This document shows positions 1 to 5,873 of a stretch of DNA of 5,873 bases, one piece after another. The DNA comes from JTS-RE37 sp041743425 (lineage in GTDB: Bacteria > Bacteroidota > Bacteroidia > Flavobacteriales > Flavobacteriaceae). The translations under genes and the position numbers were made by a program. The notes beneath the pieces are model-generated. The model was not told the DNA's origin, searched no databases, and saw only the letters and a list, made by a program, of their open reading frames with translations. Numbering within the stretch: the stretch's first letter is position 1; every line of letters begins with the position of its first letter. The stretch lies in contig JBGTMS010000007.1 in the NCBI GenBank assembly GCA_041743425.1, positions 1-5,873 of the forward strand, read 5' to 3'.

Positions 1-217
1 ACTTTCGGTAACTGCCGATACTTAACCGCCACGGGAATTCCTGGAAACCATTTTTATTTGGGACCATAAAAGAAACTGGGACAAGAATCTCTCTGTGATA
101 ATGAGACCCAACTTAACTGTCCTACTTGTAACCTTTATCCAAGGCTTACTTGCTTTTCTGACAAATAATATGGTTCCAATAATGGAAAGCAAGATTTTAG
201 AATTAGCGTTAAAGCTT
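1..217. other. Left-edge stretch with no defensible gene
   Basis: The stretch beyond the sulfotransferase stop is mostly AT-rich and holds no gene that I can identify. Two short frames touch the window edge between 1 and 69. One is on the plus strand, open from base 1 and ending at a TAA at 67-69 (22 codons, ending IPGNHFYLGP). The other is on the minus strand, with an ATG at 67-65 and open to the edge (beginning MVPNKNGFQEFPW). They overlap, so at most one is likely to be real, and I recognise neither. Downstream of the sulfotransferase there is a weak hairpin, TTCCA at 174-178 and TGGAA at 183-187 with a 4-base loop. It has no strong T-run after it, so I do not call it a terminator. Confidence 0.3.
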
Positions 218-901
218 TTATACCTTCTCTCCTTTCATAATTTCCTTGAGCATTTCACTAAAATCCTCCTTCTTATTTAAATGAGGCAGGGGCTCAGCAG
301 GTTCGGGTACACCTAAAAATTTACAAAGAGGCCCCCAACCTTCACTCACATCGTATACCAATAATTTGTCTGCCGGCACGTACGCCTTCACATCGGCCAT
401 ATGCTTATTGAATATTTTCTCAGCGAAAGCCTTATCTTCAAATTTTCCCTGAAAGTGAACTTTAAATATCATCCTTTTAGCAAACTTAACACACAACGAA
501 ACCTTCATTAGCCGAGGCTTAAACAACAACATGGTAATGATCTTAATAACCTTTTCAACTATGTTTTTAGGACCCGCAAGCCATATTGTGCTGTAAACAC
601 TGGAATGCCAATTCTCAAACGGCCTGACGGTCATAATAACTTTCGCGTCGGGATATTTCTTCATATGTTCTTTATACCAGGGATAAGCTGGAAAATCAAC
701 TGTTGCCTGAAATCCATTGTACAACTCATCCCAATTTGTCGTACCAGTCGTCTCAAGCGTTTTCCAATAATGCAGGGTAGTCGGGTTGTAGAGAAGCTCT
801 TTCATGTGATAGGTCTTGGTAAATCCAAGCATTTCCAACGAGGCCTTTAAAGAATTTGTGCCTGTTCGAGGCAGGCCAGCGCCAATGATTTTGATTGACA
901 T
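218..901 (-). CDS. PAPS-dependent sulfotransferase family protein (Sulfotransfer_4 type)
   Basis: Predicted cytosolic enzyme of 227 residues that would transfer a sulfuryl group from PAPS to an unknown acceptor. Residues 3-19 form a short first strand followed by the loop PRTGTNSLK (11-19), which matches the 5'-phosphosulfate-binding loop. Residues 86-101 contain a second strand and TVRPFENWHSS, with Arg93 and Ser100/101 placed where the family binds the PAPS 3'-phosphate. The segment QATVDFPAYPWYKE (65-78) and the C-terminal EGWGPLCKFLGVPEP (187-201) followed by PHLN (206-209) are typical of the bacterial Sulfotransfer_4 group. Length and ends look complete, and there is no signal peptide. 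Residues 113-127 are hydrophobic with basic flanks and might cover a lipophilic substrate site or touch the membrane; that is inference. The ATG at 901 is chosen because the core strand begins right after it; no Shine-Dalgarno is seen, which is usual in Bacteroidota. The gene diverges from the ASST pair. The substrate cannot be read from the sequence. Confidence 0.9.
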   Translation of the reverse strand: MSIKIIGAGLPRTGTNSLKASLEMLGFTKTYHMKELLYNPTTLHYWKTLETTGTTNWDELYNGFQATVDFPAYPWYKEHMKKYPDAKVIMTVRPFENWHSSVYSTIWLAGPKNIVEKVIKIITMLLFKPRLMKVSLCVKFAKRMIFKVHFQGKFEDKAFAEKIFNKHMADVKAYVPADKLLVYDVSEGWGPLCKFLGVPEPAEPLPHLNKKEDFSEMLKEIMKGEKV

Positions 902-1077
902 AATAGGTAGATAGGTTTAACCGGGTTAGTTTTGAGTAAGGTGAGGTGAATATAGCAATTATTGTGTCGATAATCGTTCTTTATTAGCTTAATTCAAAAT
1001 AATTTGATTAGATTTAAAGTCGCACAAAGATTTTCTTGGTGGCTCCCTGTGTTATTGTTAAGACTATGCCTCTCACT
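902..1077. promoter_or_regulatory. Divergent intergenic region between sulfotransferase and first ASST gene
   Basis: This AT-rich gap of 176 bases separates two divergently transcribed genes and must hold promoters for both, unless the plus-strand gene starts further upstream. No perfect Bacteroidota promoter (TTTG, about 19 bases, TAnnTTTG) is present on either strand. The best minus-strand near-match is TTTG at 1028-1025 followed by TTATTTTG at 1002-995, with a spacer of 22 bases that is slightly long. On the plus strand TAATTTG at 1000-1006 resembles a -7 element but has no good partner upstream. Both share the near-palindrome listed separately. The assignment as a promoter region rests on gene arrangement; the elements themselves are weak. 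Confidence 0.45.
994..1007. promoter_or_regulatory. 14-base near-palindrome, possible operator or overlapping -7 elements
   Basis: TCAAAATAATTTGA pairs with its own reverse complement at 6 of 7 positions and sits in the middle of the divergent gap, 93 bases from the minus-strand start and 71 bases from the plus-strand start. The TTTG on each strand lies inside a sequence similar to the Bacteroidota -7 box, so it could be two overlapping promoter elements, an operator for a dimeric regulator, or chance in AT-rich DNA. There is no second copy in the window to support an operator. Confidence 0.2.
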
Positions 1078-2649
1078 ATGAAAAGATCACACCCTTCCCT
1101 CCCGTTCGTTTTGATTTTAATGGTCGTACTCTCCTGTACTGTTGATCAAAAAGATCAACCACAAGAGCCAGCAAAAGGCGAGAAGGACCGCAACATGTTT
1201 GGGCTTCACATCCCCCGCGGTCTAAAACTCAATTCCGATGGCCTTGCCGATGGTTACGTCATGTTCGCTGTGCCTAATTCAGCTTCAATGTATCTTATCA
1301 ATAGAAAGGGAGAAGTTGTACATGAATGGAAAGGTAATTATCAGGTTTTTGAAGCCTACCTGCAAGATGATGGCTCCCTCATCCAGGGGGTACAGGATCC
1401 CGATTTTCCAGTGTTCGGCTGTTGCGGAACGTATGGACGTCTCCAAAAAATCGATTGGAACAGTAAGACGTTATGGGATTTTGAATATGCTAATGAAGAC
1501 CACATCGTTCATCACGATTACACCGTACTTCCCAATAATAACATCCTCGCCATTGCCTATGAAGTCAAGTCGCTTGACGATGCAGTCGCCTGGGGAAGAA
1601 GGCCCGAACTTTCACCAAAGTCAGGACCGTGGTTGGAAAAAATTATTGAAATAGAACCTCAGGGTGCGAATGGTGGCAAGATCGTTTGGGAGTGGCATCT
1701 TTGGGATCATCTTATTCAAGACCAAGATAAGACCAAGGAAAACTTTGGTGTGCTGGCAGATCATCCGGAATTATTAGACTTTAATACGGGCCACCCAATA
1801 CCGCCTGCCATCACGCAGGATAGCCTGGATATCCTGAAGGCAAAGAAAATGGTTCATCGAAATACAACGCTCGATAACGTTGGATCCGATATCTATCATT
1901 TTAACGCTATCAAATACAATCCTAAACTGGATCAGATTGTATTCAGCTCACCTGGTCTGGGCGAAATATTTGTTATCGATCATAGCACGACCACGAAGGA
2001 AGCCGCTACCCACAAAGGTGGAAAGAGTGGAAAAGGTGGCGACTTCCTGTACCGTTGGGGGAATCCGAAAAATTATAACAGAGGTGATTCTACCGATCAA
2101 CAACTATTCGGGCAACACGATGTACGTTGGATTGATGATGGTTATCCAGGCGAAGGAAATCTTATGGTGTTCAATAATGATATTCCCGGACGAAAGGACA
2201 GCCTGAATTATTCAGCTGTTTATGAATTGTCCCCTCCAATAGACGAAAAGGGAAATTACCTGTTAGAGAATGGCAAGGCATATGGACCAGAGAAACCAAG
2301 CTGGGTCTTTGTAGCACCCGATACACTTTCATTTTATGCCAGTTTTATTTCAGGAGCGCACAGAATGGAAAACGGTAACACCTTTATTAACGAAGGGCCA
2401 CGGGGTCGGTTTTTCGAAGTCACTCCTTCTGGAAAAATGGTTTGGGAATATCTTAATCAATACCGCGGTGAAATCCGTGAGCTTAATGGAGATCCGGTGA
2501 ATCCAATACCATTTGCATATTTTGGATTCCGGTCTACCTTTATCCCAGCGGATCATCCGGGATTAGCGGGTAAAAAATTGGAACCTTTAAACCCACAGCC
2601 ACAGGCATTTTTGCTGCCACCACCTCCGGCGCCAAGCGAAAAAAAATAG
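1078..2649 (+). CDS. Arylsulfotransferase (ASST) family lipoprotein, first of tandem pair
   Basis: ASST enzymes move a sulfuryl group from an aryl sulfate donor to a phenolic acceptor without PAPS, outside the inner membrane, through a sulfo-histidine intermediate. From the ATG at 1078 the protein has 523 residues. MKRS, a hydrophobic stretch 8-18 and VLSC with Cys20 form a lipoprotein signal; Cys20 would be lipidated. The frame is also open from a TTG at 1036 and an ATG at 1066, but these would put a long extension before the signal peptide. A polar linker (21-38) leads to a propeller-like domain with repeated family motifs: YLINRKGEVVHEW (72-84), HHDYTVLPNNNIL (145-157), KIVWEWHLWDHL (201-212), HFNAI (274-278), DHSTT (301-305), YRWGNP (325-330), GQHDVRW (345-351), GAHRMENGNTF (426-436). 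His274, His347, Arg372 and His428 are the best candidates for the active site, by analogy with E. coli AssT. A vicinal Cys115-Cys116 is unusual. The C-terminus is proline-rich. The actual donor and acceptor are unknown. Confidence 0.88.
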   Translation: MKRSHPSLPFVLILMVVLSCTVDQKDQPQEPAKGEKDRNMFGLHIPRGLKLNSDGLADGYVMFAVPNSASMYLINRKGEVVHEWKGNYQVFEAYLQDDGSLIQGVQDPDFPVFGCCGTYGRLQKIDWNSKTLWDFEYANEDHIVHHDYTVLPNNNILAIAYEVKSLDDAVAWGRRPELSPKSGPWLEKIIEIEPQGANGGKIVWEWHLWDHLIQDQDKTKENFGVLADHPELLDFNTGHPIPPAITQDSLDILKAKKMVHRNTTLDNVGSDIYHFNAIKYNPKLDQIVFSSPGLGEIFVIDHSTTTKEAATHKGGKSGKGGDFLYRWGNPKNYNRGDSTDQQLFGQHDVRWIDDGYPGEGNLMVFNNDIPGRKDSLNYSAVYELSPPIDEKGNYLLENGKAYGPEKPSWVFVAPDTLSFYASFISGAHRMENGNTFINEGPRGRFFEVTPSGKMVWEYLNQYRGEIRELNGDPVNPIPFAYFGFRSTFIPADHPGLAGKKLEPLNPQPQAFLLPPPPAPSEKK

Positions 2650-2715
2650 TATAATGTTTCGTTTATTCATTTTTATTTACACCAATTTCCAAGCTAGATA
2701 AATCCAAATCTTAAC

Positions 2716-4221
2716 GTGTATAAATACGCCTGTTATCTATTTATAATTTCAATATATTTCTGCAGTTGTGAAAATGCTAAATATGAAGAAGCAAAGAAAT
2801 TAGGTGGGCTTGGAATGCCCAGAGGAATAATTTCTAAATCGAGTGAAGCAACTCCTGGATATGTATTCTTTTGCCCTCTACTTTCTACTACTACTTATTT
2901 GATTAATCTCGATGGTGAGGTTGTACATACCTGGGAGAGTCAATATGGACCATCAGGGTTTGTCTATCTAAAAGATAATGGTAATCTTCTTCGGGGAGGT
3001 AGAGATCCTAAGGCCCCTGTGTTTGGCGGGGGAGGTCAGGGAGGACTGATAGAAGAATTTTCCTGGGATGGTGAACTTGTCTGGAGTTACAAATTTGCAA
3101 CTGAATCACATTTAAGTCACCACGATGTTTCAGTAATGCCTAATGATAACATTCTAGTGATCGCCTGGGAAGCGAAAACTCCTGTGGAGGCAAAACAAGC
3201 AGGGCGCAAACCTGAATTGATACCACGAGCAGGTATATGGCCAGATATGATCGTCGAGCTTCAGCCTCAAGGTAAAAACGATGCTAAAATCATTTGGGAG
3301 TGGCACTTCTGGGATCATTTGGTTCAGGATTTTGATTCAGCTCAACACAATTTTGGCGTAGTCTCTGATCATCCCGGGTTGCTCGATATTAATAAGGGCG
3401 AACCCTTACCTCCACCTATTAAGAAAGAGGAATTAGAAGAACTCAAGGCCCAAAATCAAGCGGTTACGAATTCTACCGTTGAAAACCGGGGCTCTGATTT
3501 TCTCCATACAAACGCCATCGACTATAATTCCGTGCTGGATCAGATTGTAATCAGCGTTCATGACATGAATGAGATTTTTATTATTGATCACAGTACAACA
3601 TCCGATGAGGCTGCTGGTCACAGTGGGGGTAACTCAGGTAAAGGTGGTGATTTTATTTATCGTTGGGGAAATCCTCAAATCTATAATCGTGGCGATTCAA
3701 CTCATCAAATCTTGGGAGGACAGCATGACGCACGATGGATTCCAAATGGATATCCGGGCGAAGGAAATTTAATGATATTCAATAATGTAAACAGAACAAA
3801 GCATGGTCCCTATTCGGCCATCATGGAGATTGAAGCTCCGCTGAATGAAAAAAGTTATGCTCTACAGGATGGAAAATCTTTTGGGCCTGATAAACCTGTA
3901 TGGAGTTACATCGCTCCAGATACAACATCATTTTTTGCACCTTTCATTTCCGGTGCTCACCGGATGATCAATGGAAATACCTTTATTACAGATGGTCCAA
4001 AGGGCCGCTACTTTGAAGTCAACCCGGCAGGAAAAATTCTTTGGGAGTATTGGACACCTTATGCTGGTTACTCCAGGATGCCTGATGGTACATTTCCTCA
4101 GCCTGTTGGTGCATTAATATACGCCACGTTCAGGGCTACCCACATAACCACAGATCATCCGGCATTAAAGGGCAAAGTATTGAAGCCAATCATCCCTCAG
4201 CCCGAGATTTACAAAGAATAG
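2716..4221 (+). CDS. Arylsulfotransferase (ASST) family lipoprotein, second of tandem pair
   Basis: Paralogue of the preceding gene, 501 residues, same predicted PAPS-independent sulfuryl transfer at the cell envelope. The start is GTG at 2716: an in-frame TAG at 2695-2697 lies just upstream, no ATG lies between, and starting later would remove the signal peptide. Residues 5-16 are hydrophobic and FCSC with Cys18 makes a plausible lipobox, so the protein should be a lipoprotein. Family motifs appear in the same order: YLINLDGEVVHTW (61-73), HHDVSVMPNDNIL (135-147), KIIWEWHFWDHL (191-202), HTNAI (264-268), DHSTT (291-295), YRWGNP (315-320), GQHDARW (335-341), GAHRMINGNTF (413-423). The likely catalytic histidines (264, 337, 415) are kept, with Arg360 as the probable arginine. 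A gap-free comparison of residues 131-350 with 141-350 plus 10 in the first protein gives about 59% identity by hand count. Unlike its partner it has GGGG at 104-107 where the other has GCCG, and one cysteine (Cys53) besides the lipid one. It follows the first gene by 66 bases with no terminator seen, so an operon is likely. Confidence 0.88.
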   Translation: MYKYACYLFIISIYFCSCENAKYEEAKKLGGLGMPRGIISKSSEATPGYVFFCPLLSTTTYLINLDGEVVHTWESQYGPSGFVYLKDNGNLLRGGRDPKAPVFGGGGQGGLIEEFSWDGELVWSYKFATESHLSHHDVSVMPNDNILVIAWEAKTPVEAKQAGRKPELIPRAGIWPDMIVELQPQGKNDAKIIWEWHFWDHLVQDFDSAQHNFGVVSDHPGLLDINKGEPLPPPIKKEELEELKAQNQAVTNSTVENRGSDFLHTNAIDYNSVLDQIVISVHDMNEIFIIDHSTTSDEAAGHSGGNSGKGGDFIYRWGNPQIYNRGDSTHQILGGQHDARWIPNGYPGEGNLMIFNNVNRTKHGPYSAIMEIEAPLNEKSYALQDGKSFGPDKPVWSYIAPDTTSFFAPFISGAHRMINGNTFITDGPKGRYFEVNPAGKILWEYWTPYAGYSRMPDGTFPQPVGALIYATFRATHITTDHPALKGKVLKPIIPQPEIYKE

Positions 4222-4289
4222 CTGGCCATCTGGAATGAAGGAGAGGGTGATTTTTTGATTAATTAATGAAGCATGTGTGGATCATTCCT
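4222..4289. other. Convergent intergenic gap, termination region without a clear hairpin
   Basis: This 68-base gap separates the second ASST gene from the convergent arylsulfatase and should contain transcript ends for both. I see a 7-base inverted repeat GGAATGA (4232-4238) and TCATTCC (4282-4288), but the 43-base loop is too large for an ordinary intrinsic terminator. A T-run at 4251-4256 and the AT palindrome ATTAATTAAT (4258-4267) lie inside the loop. Termination here is inferred from gene arrangement rather than shown by structure. Confidence 0.3.
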
Positions 4290-5873
4290 TTATAAGATAA
4301 CACCATTGTCGATTACATAATCCTTCCAGTGTTCCAACATTTCTTTGTATTTATCTGGAAATTGTTGTGAAAGATCATGAGACTCAGTGGGATCTTTTTT
4401 TAGATCAAAGAGCTGAAAAATACCTTTTCCAAAAGGTGGTTCAATTTTAGAAATCTTCCAGTTTCCTTTTCGGATCGCGCATCTTCCAAACAGCTCCCAG
4501 CCCATTACATAATTTTCATCATGTACAAAATCACGCTGACCTATTAAAAATGGAAGCAAAGAGGCACCTTGATAAGGTGCCAATGGTTGATCACCATAGG
4601 AACTTGGGTAGGTTGTACCTGCTATTTCCAAAAAAGTTGGCGCTAGATCCATTACTGTTGTAAAGACAGAAGAGACGCTCTTACCCTCTGTTTGAAACGG
4701 CATTTTAATGATCATCGGACTGTGAATACCGCCTTCGGCACTGTAACCTTTGTACAGGCTATTGACAGCGCTGGATGCATGCGCCCATGGCGCTCCATAA
4801 GCAACGAATGAATTGGCAGTACCCATATTCGGGTAAGGATTGTTACTGTCTGGGGTGACGTTGACATCGAGTTCAGCAGGTCCGTTATCTGATAGAAAGA
4901 CAAACCATGTATTATCATATTCCCCAATCTCTTTCAAATATTTGATCAGCCGACCAATGTTGTGATCGAGATTATTAACCATCCCCGCATAAATTTCCAT
5001 CTTGCGCGACTCGAGTTTCTGTTCGCTTTCGGTTAGCGATTTCCAAAGTAGCAATGGCCGGGTCGAGATGTCATATAAATTACCTTCAACCTTAGGAAGC
5101 GCTGGAAGGGTAATATTTGGCATTACCAGACCCATTTTCTTTAAACCATTTAGTCTTTGCGTCCTCAAACTGTCGTACCCGCTGTCATATACACCAGTAT
5201 ATTTTTCAATATATTCTGGAGGAGCTTGCAACGGCCAATGAGGAGAAGTGTAGGTTGCCATTAAGAAAAAGGGCCTGTTGTCTTTATGACTCTCGTTTAT
5301 GAAACCAATTAGCTTATCGGTATAGAAGTCGGTGGAGTATTGGCCTCCTGGATAATGAGCAAAATGATCGTCCTCCCAAAATGTCTTCCCTGGATCGGGG
5401 TAGTAGTGATTGGCATAAGCGTCAAGCAAGGTAAAAGACCGTTCAAAACCCTTTGCCTGAGGGCTCTGATCTGCTGTTAATCCAAGATGCCACTTCCCAG
5501 CGATGAAGGTGTGATAACCGACATTCTTTAGCAGTTGAGCAAAAGATAAAACCCGGCGGTTAAGATATCCTTCGTATCCGGGTTTTCCTTTTTCGCTCGG
5601 GATGCCCTCAGCGCGTTCGGCCATATCGCCCAACCCCGCGACGTGATTATCCGTTCCCGTCAATAACATAGCTCTTGTGGGCGAACAGGTAGCAGCAGTA
5701 TAGAAATTAGTGAATATCTGTCCGTGGCTGGCCAGCGAATCAATATTTGGAGTAGCAATCTCACTTCCAAAGCATCCCAAATCAGAATACCCTAAATCAT
5801 CAGCAACGATGAGCACGATATTAGGTTTCTGTTGATTTGATGACCTTTGAATCGTAGTTTCTTGAATGGAATT
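4290..5873 (-). CDS. Arylsulfatase, type I formylglycine sulfatase, 5' end beyond window
   Basis: Hydrolyses sulfate esters, probably of aryl or other small molecules, using a formylglycine made from an active-site cysteine. The stop is TAA at 4292-4290. The frame stays open for 19 codons above the GTG at 5816 to the right edge, and that GTG is the valine in PNIVLIVADDLG, the standard first strand of sulfatases. The gene is therefore cut by the window, and 527 codons plus a partial leader region are visible. Numbering from that valine: metal ligands Asp6 and Asp7, the CSPTRAMLLTG signature with Cys44 and Arg48, Lys108 and His110 in AGKWHLG, His193 in SPHWPLQAP, Asp310 and Asn311 in LSDNGPAE, and Lys356 in YKGYSAEGG. 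Spacing closely follows Pseudomonas aeruginosa AtsA (Asp13/14, Cys51, Arg55, Lys113, His115, His211, Asp317, Asn318, Lys375), so all catalytic residues appear present. The residues before PNIV are rich in Gln, Ser and Thr, like a linker after a signal peptide or lipobox, which is not visible. The natural substrate is unknown. Confidence 0.95.
   Translation of the reverse strand, partial: NSIQETTIQRSSNQQKPNIVLIVADDLGYSDLGCFGSEIATPNIDSLASHGQIFTNFYTAATCSPTRAMLLTGTDNHVAGLGDMAERAEGIPSEKGKPGYEGYLNRRVLSFAQLLKNVGYHTFIAGKWHLGLTADQSPQAKGFERSFTLLDAYANHYYPDPGKTFWEDDHFAHYPGGQYSTDFYTDKLIGFINESHKDNRPFFLMATYTSPHWPLQAPPEYIEKYTGVYDSGYDSLRTQRLNGLKKMGLVMPNITLPALPKVEGNLYDISTRPLLLWKSLTESEQKLESRKMEIYAGMVNNLDHNIGRLIKYLKEIGEYDNTWFVFLSDNGPAELDVNVTPDSNNPYPNMGTANSFVAYGAPWAHASSAVNSLYKGYSAEGGIHSPMIIKMPFQTEGKSVSSVFTTVMDLAPTFLEIAGTTYPSSYGDQPLAPYQGASLLPFLIGQRDFVHDENYVMGWELFGRCAIRKGNWKISKIEPPFGKGIFQLFDLKKDPTESHDLSQQFPDKYKEMLEHWKDYVIDNGVIL

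Noticed and set aside
140..152. CAAG/CTTG mini hairpin followed by CTTTTCT as a terminator
   Set aside because: A 4-base stem is too weak and the T-run is interrupted.
95..280. Plus-strand open frame with a hydrophobic 61-residue translation at the left side
   Set aside because: It runs into the 3' end of the sulfotransferase on the opposite strand, and its hydrophobic look comes from AT-rich DNA. No clear start signal or homologue is recognisable.
605..850. Open frame of 81 codons on the plus strand within the sulfotransferase gene
   Set aside because: It is antisense to a gene with clear family motifs on the minus strand, and its translation shows no recognisable domain.
1036..1077. TTG at 1036 or ATG at 1066 as start of the first ASST gene
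   Set aside because: Both would add 4 to 14 residues before a compact lipoprotein signal (MKRS then hydrophobic core then VLSC). The ATG at 1078 gives a signal peptide of normal length, though 1066 cannot be excluded.
2029..2043. Walker A-like GGKSGKGGD in the first ASST and GGNSGKGGD in the second (around 3628-3651)
   Set aside because: It lies inside a conserved stretch between DHSTT and YRWGNP of the ASST-type propeller, lacks the beta strand and helix context of a P-loop NTPase, and no Walker B follows. It is a glycine-rich family loop.
2350..2556. Minus-strand open frame inside the first ASST gene
   Set aside because: It overlaps well-conserved family motifs (GAHRMENGNTF) on the plus strand and has no recognisable features of its own.

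Overview
The window reads as ordinary bacterial chromosome, most likely from a Bacteroidota-type organism. None of the three gene starts inside it (901 on the minus strand, 1078 and 2716 on the plus strand) has a purine-rich Shine-Dalgarno sequence. The base composition is moderately AT-rich (43% GC in a short hand-counted sample). Two of the four genes encode lipoproteins, and arylsulfatase-type genes are common in that phylum. This assignment is an inference; no marker gene is present.

Layout from left to right: (i) 1-217 is a short, mostly AT-rich stretch with no gene I can defend. (ii) 218-901, minus strand, is a PAPS-dependent sulfotransferase of the Sulfotransfer_4 kind, predicted cytosolic. 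(iii) 902-1077 is the divergent promoter region. (iv) 1078-2649 and 2716-4221, plus strand, are two tandem paralogous arylsulfotransferase (ASST) family lipoproteins, about 59% identical by hand count over a 220-residue gap-free core, separated by 66 bases and probably co-transcribed. (v) 4222-4289 is a short gap between convergent genes. (vi) 4290 to the right edge, minus strand, is a formylglycine-type arylsulfatase very similar in motif layout to Pseudomonas AtsA. Its reading frame stays open to the window edge, so its true start and any signal peptide lie outside.

The unifying theme is sulfuryl-group chemistry. All four genes belong to sulfate-ester enzyme families, and together they cover three different mechanisms: PAPS-dependent transfer in the cytosol, PAPS-independent transfer between sulfate ester and acceptor outside the inner membrane, and hydrolysis of sulfate esters. 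A possible reading is a small locus that makes, passes on and removes sulfate on a phenolic or other small molecule. That cooperation is inferred from proximity and family membership only. No PAPS synthesis gene, formylglycine-generating enzyme, Dsb-type oxidoreductase or transporter is visible in the window. No tRNA, rRNA, CRISPR array, insertion sequence or convincing terminator was seen.
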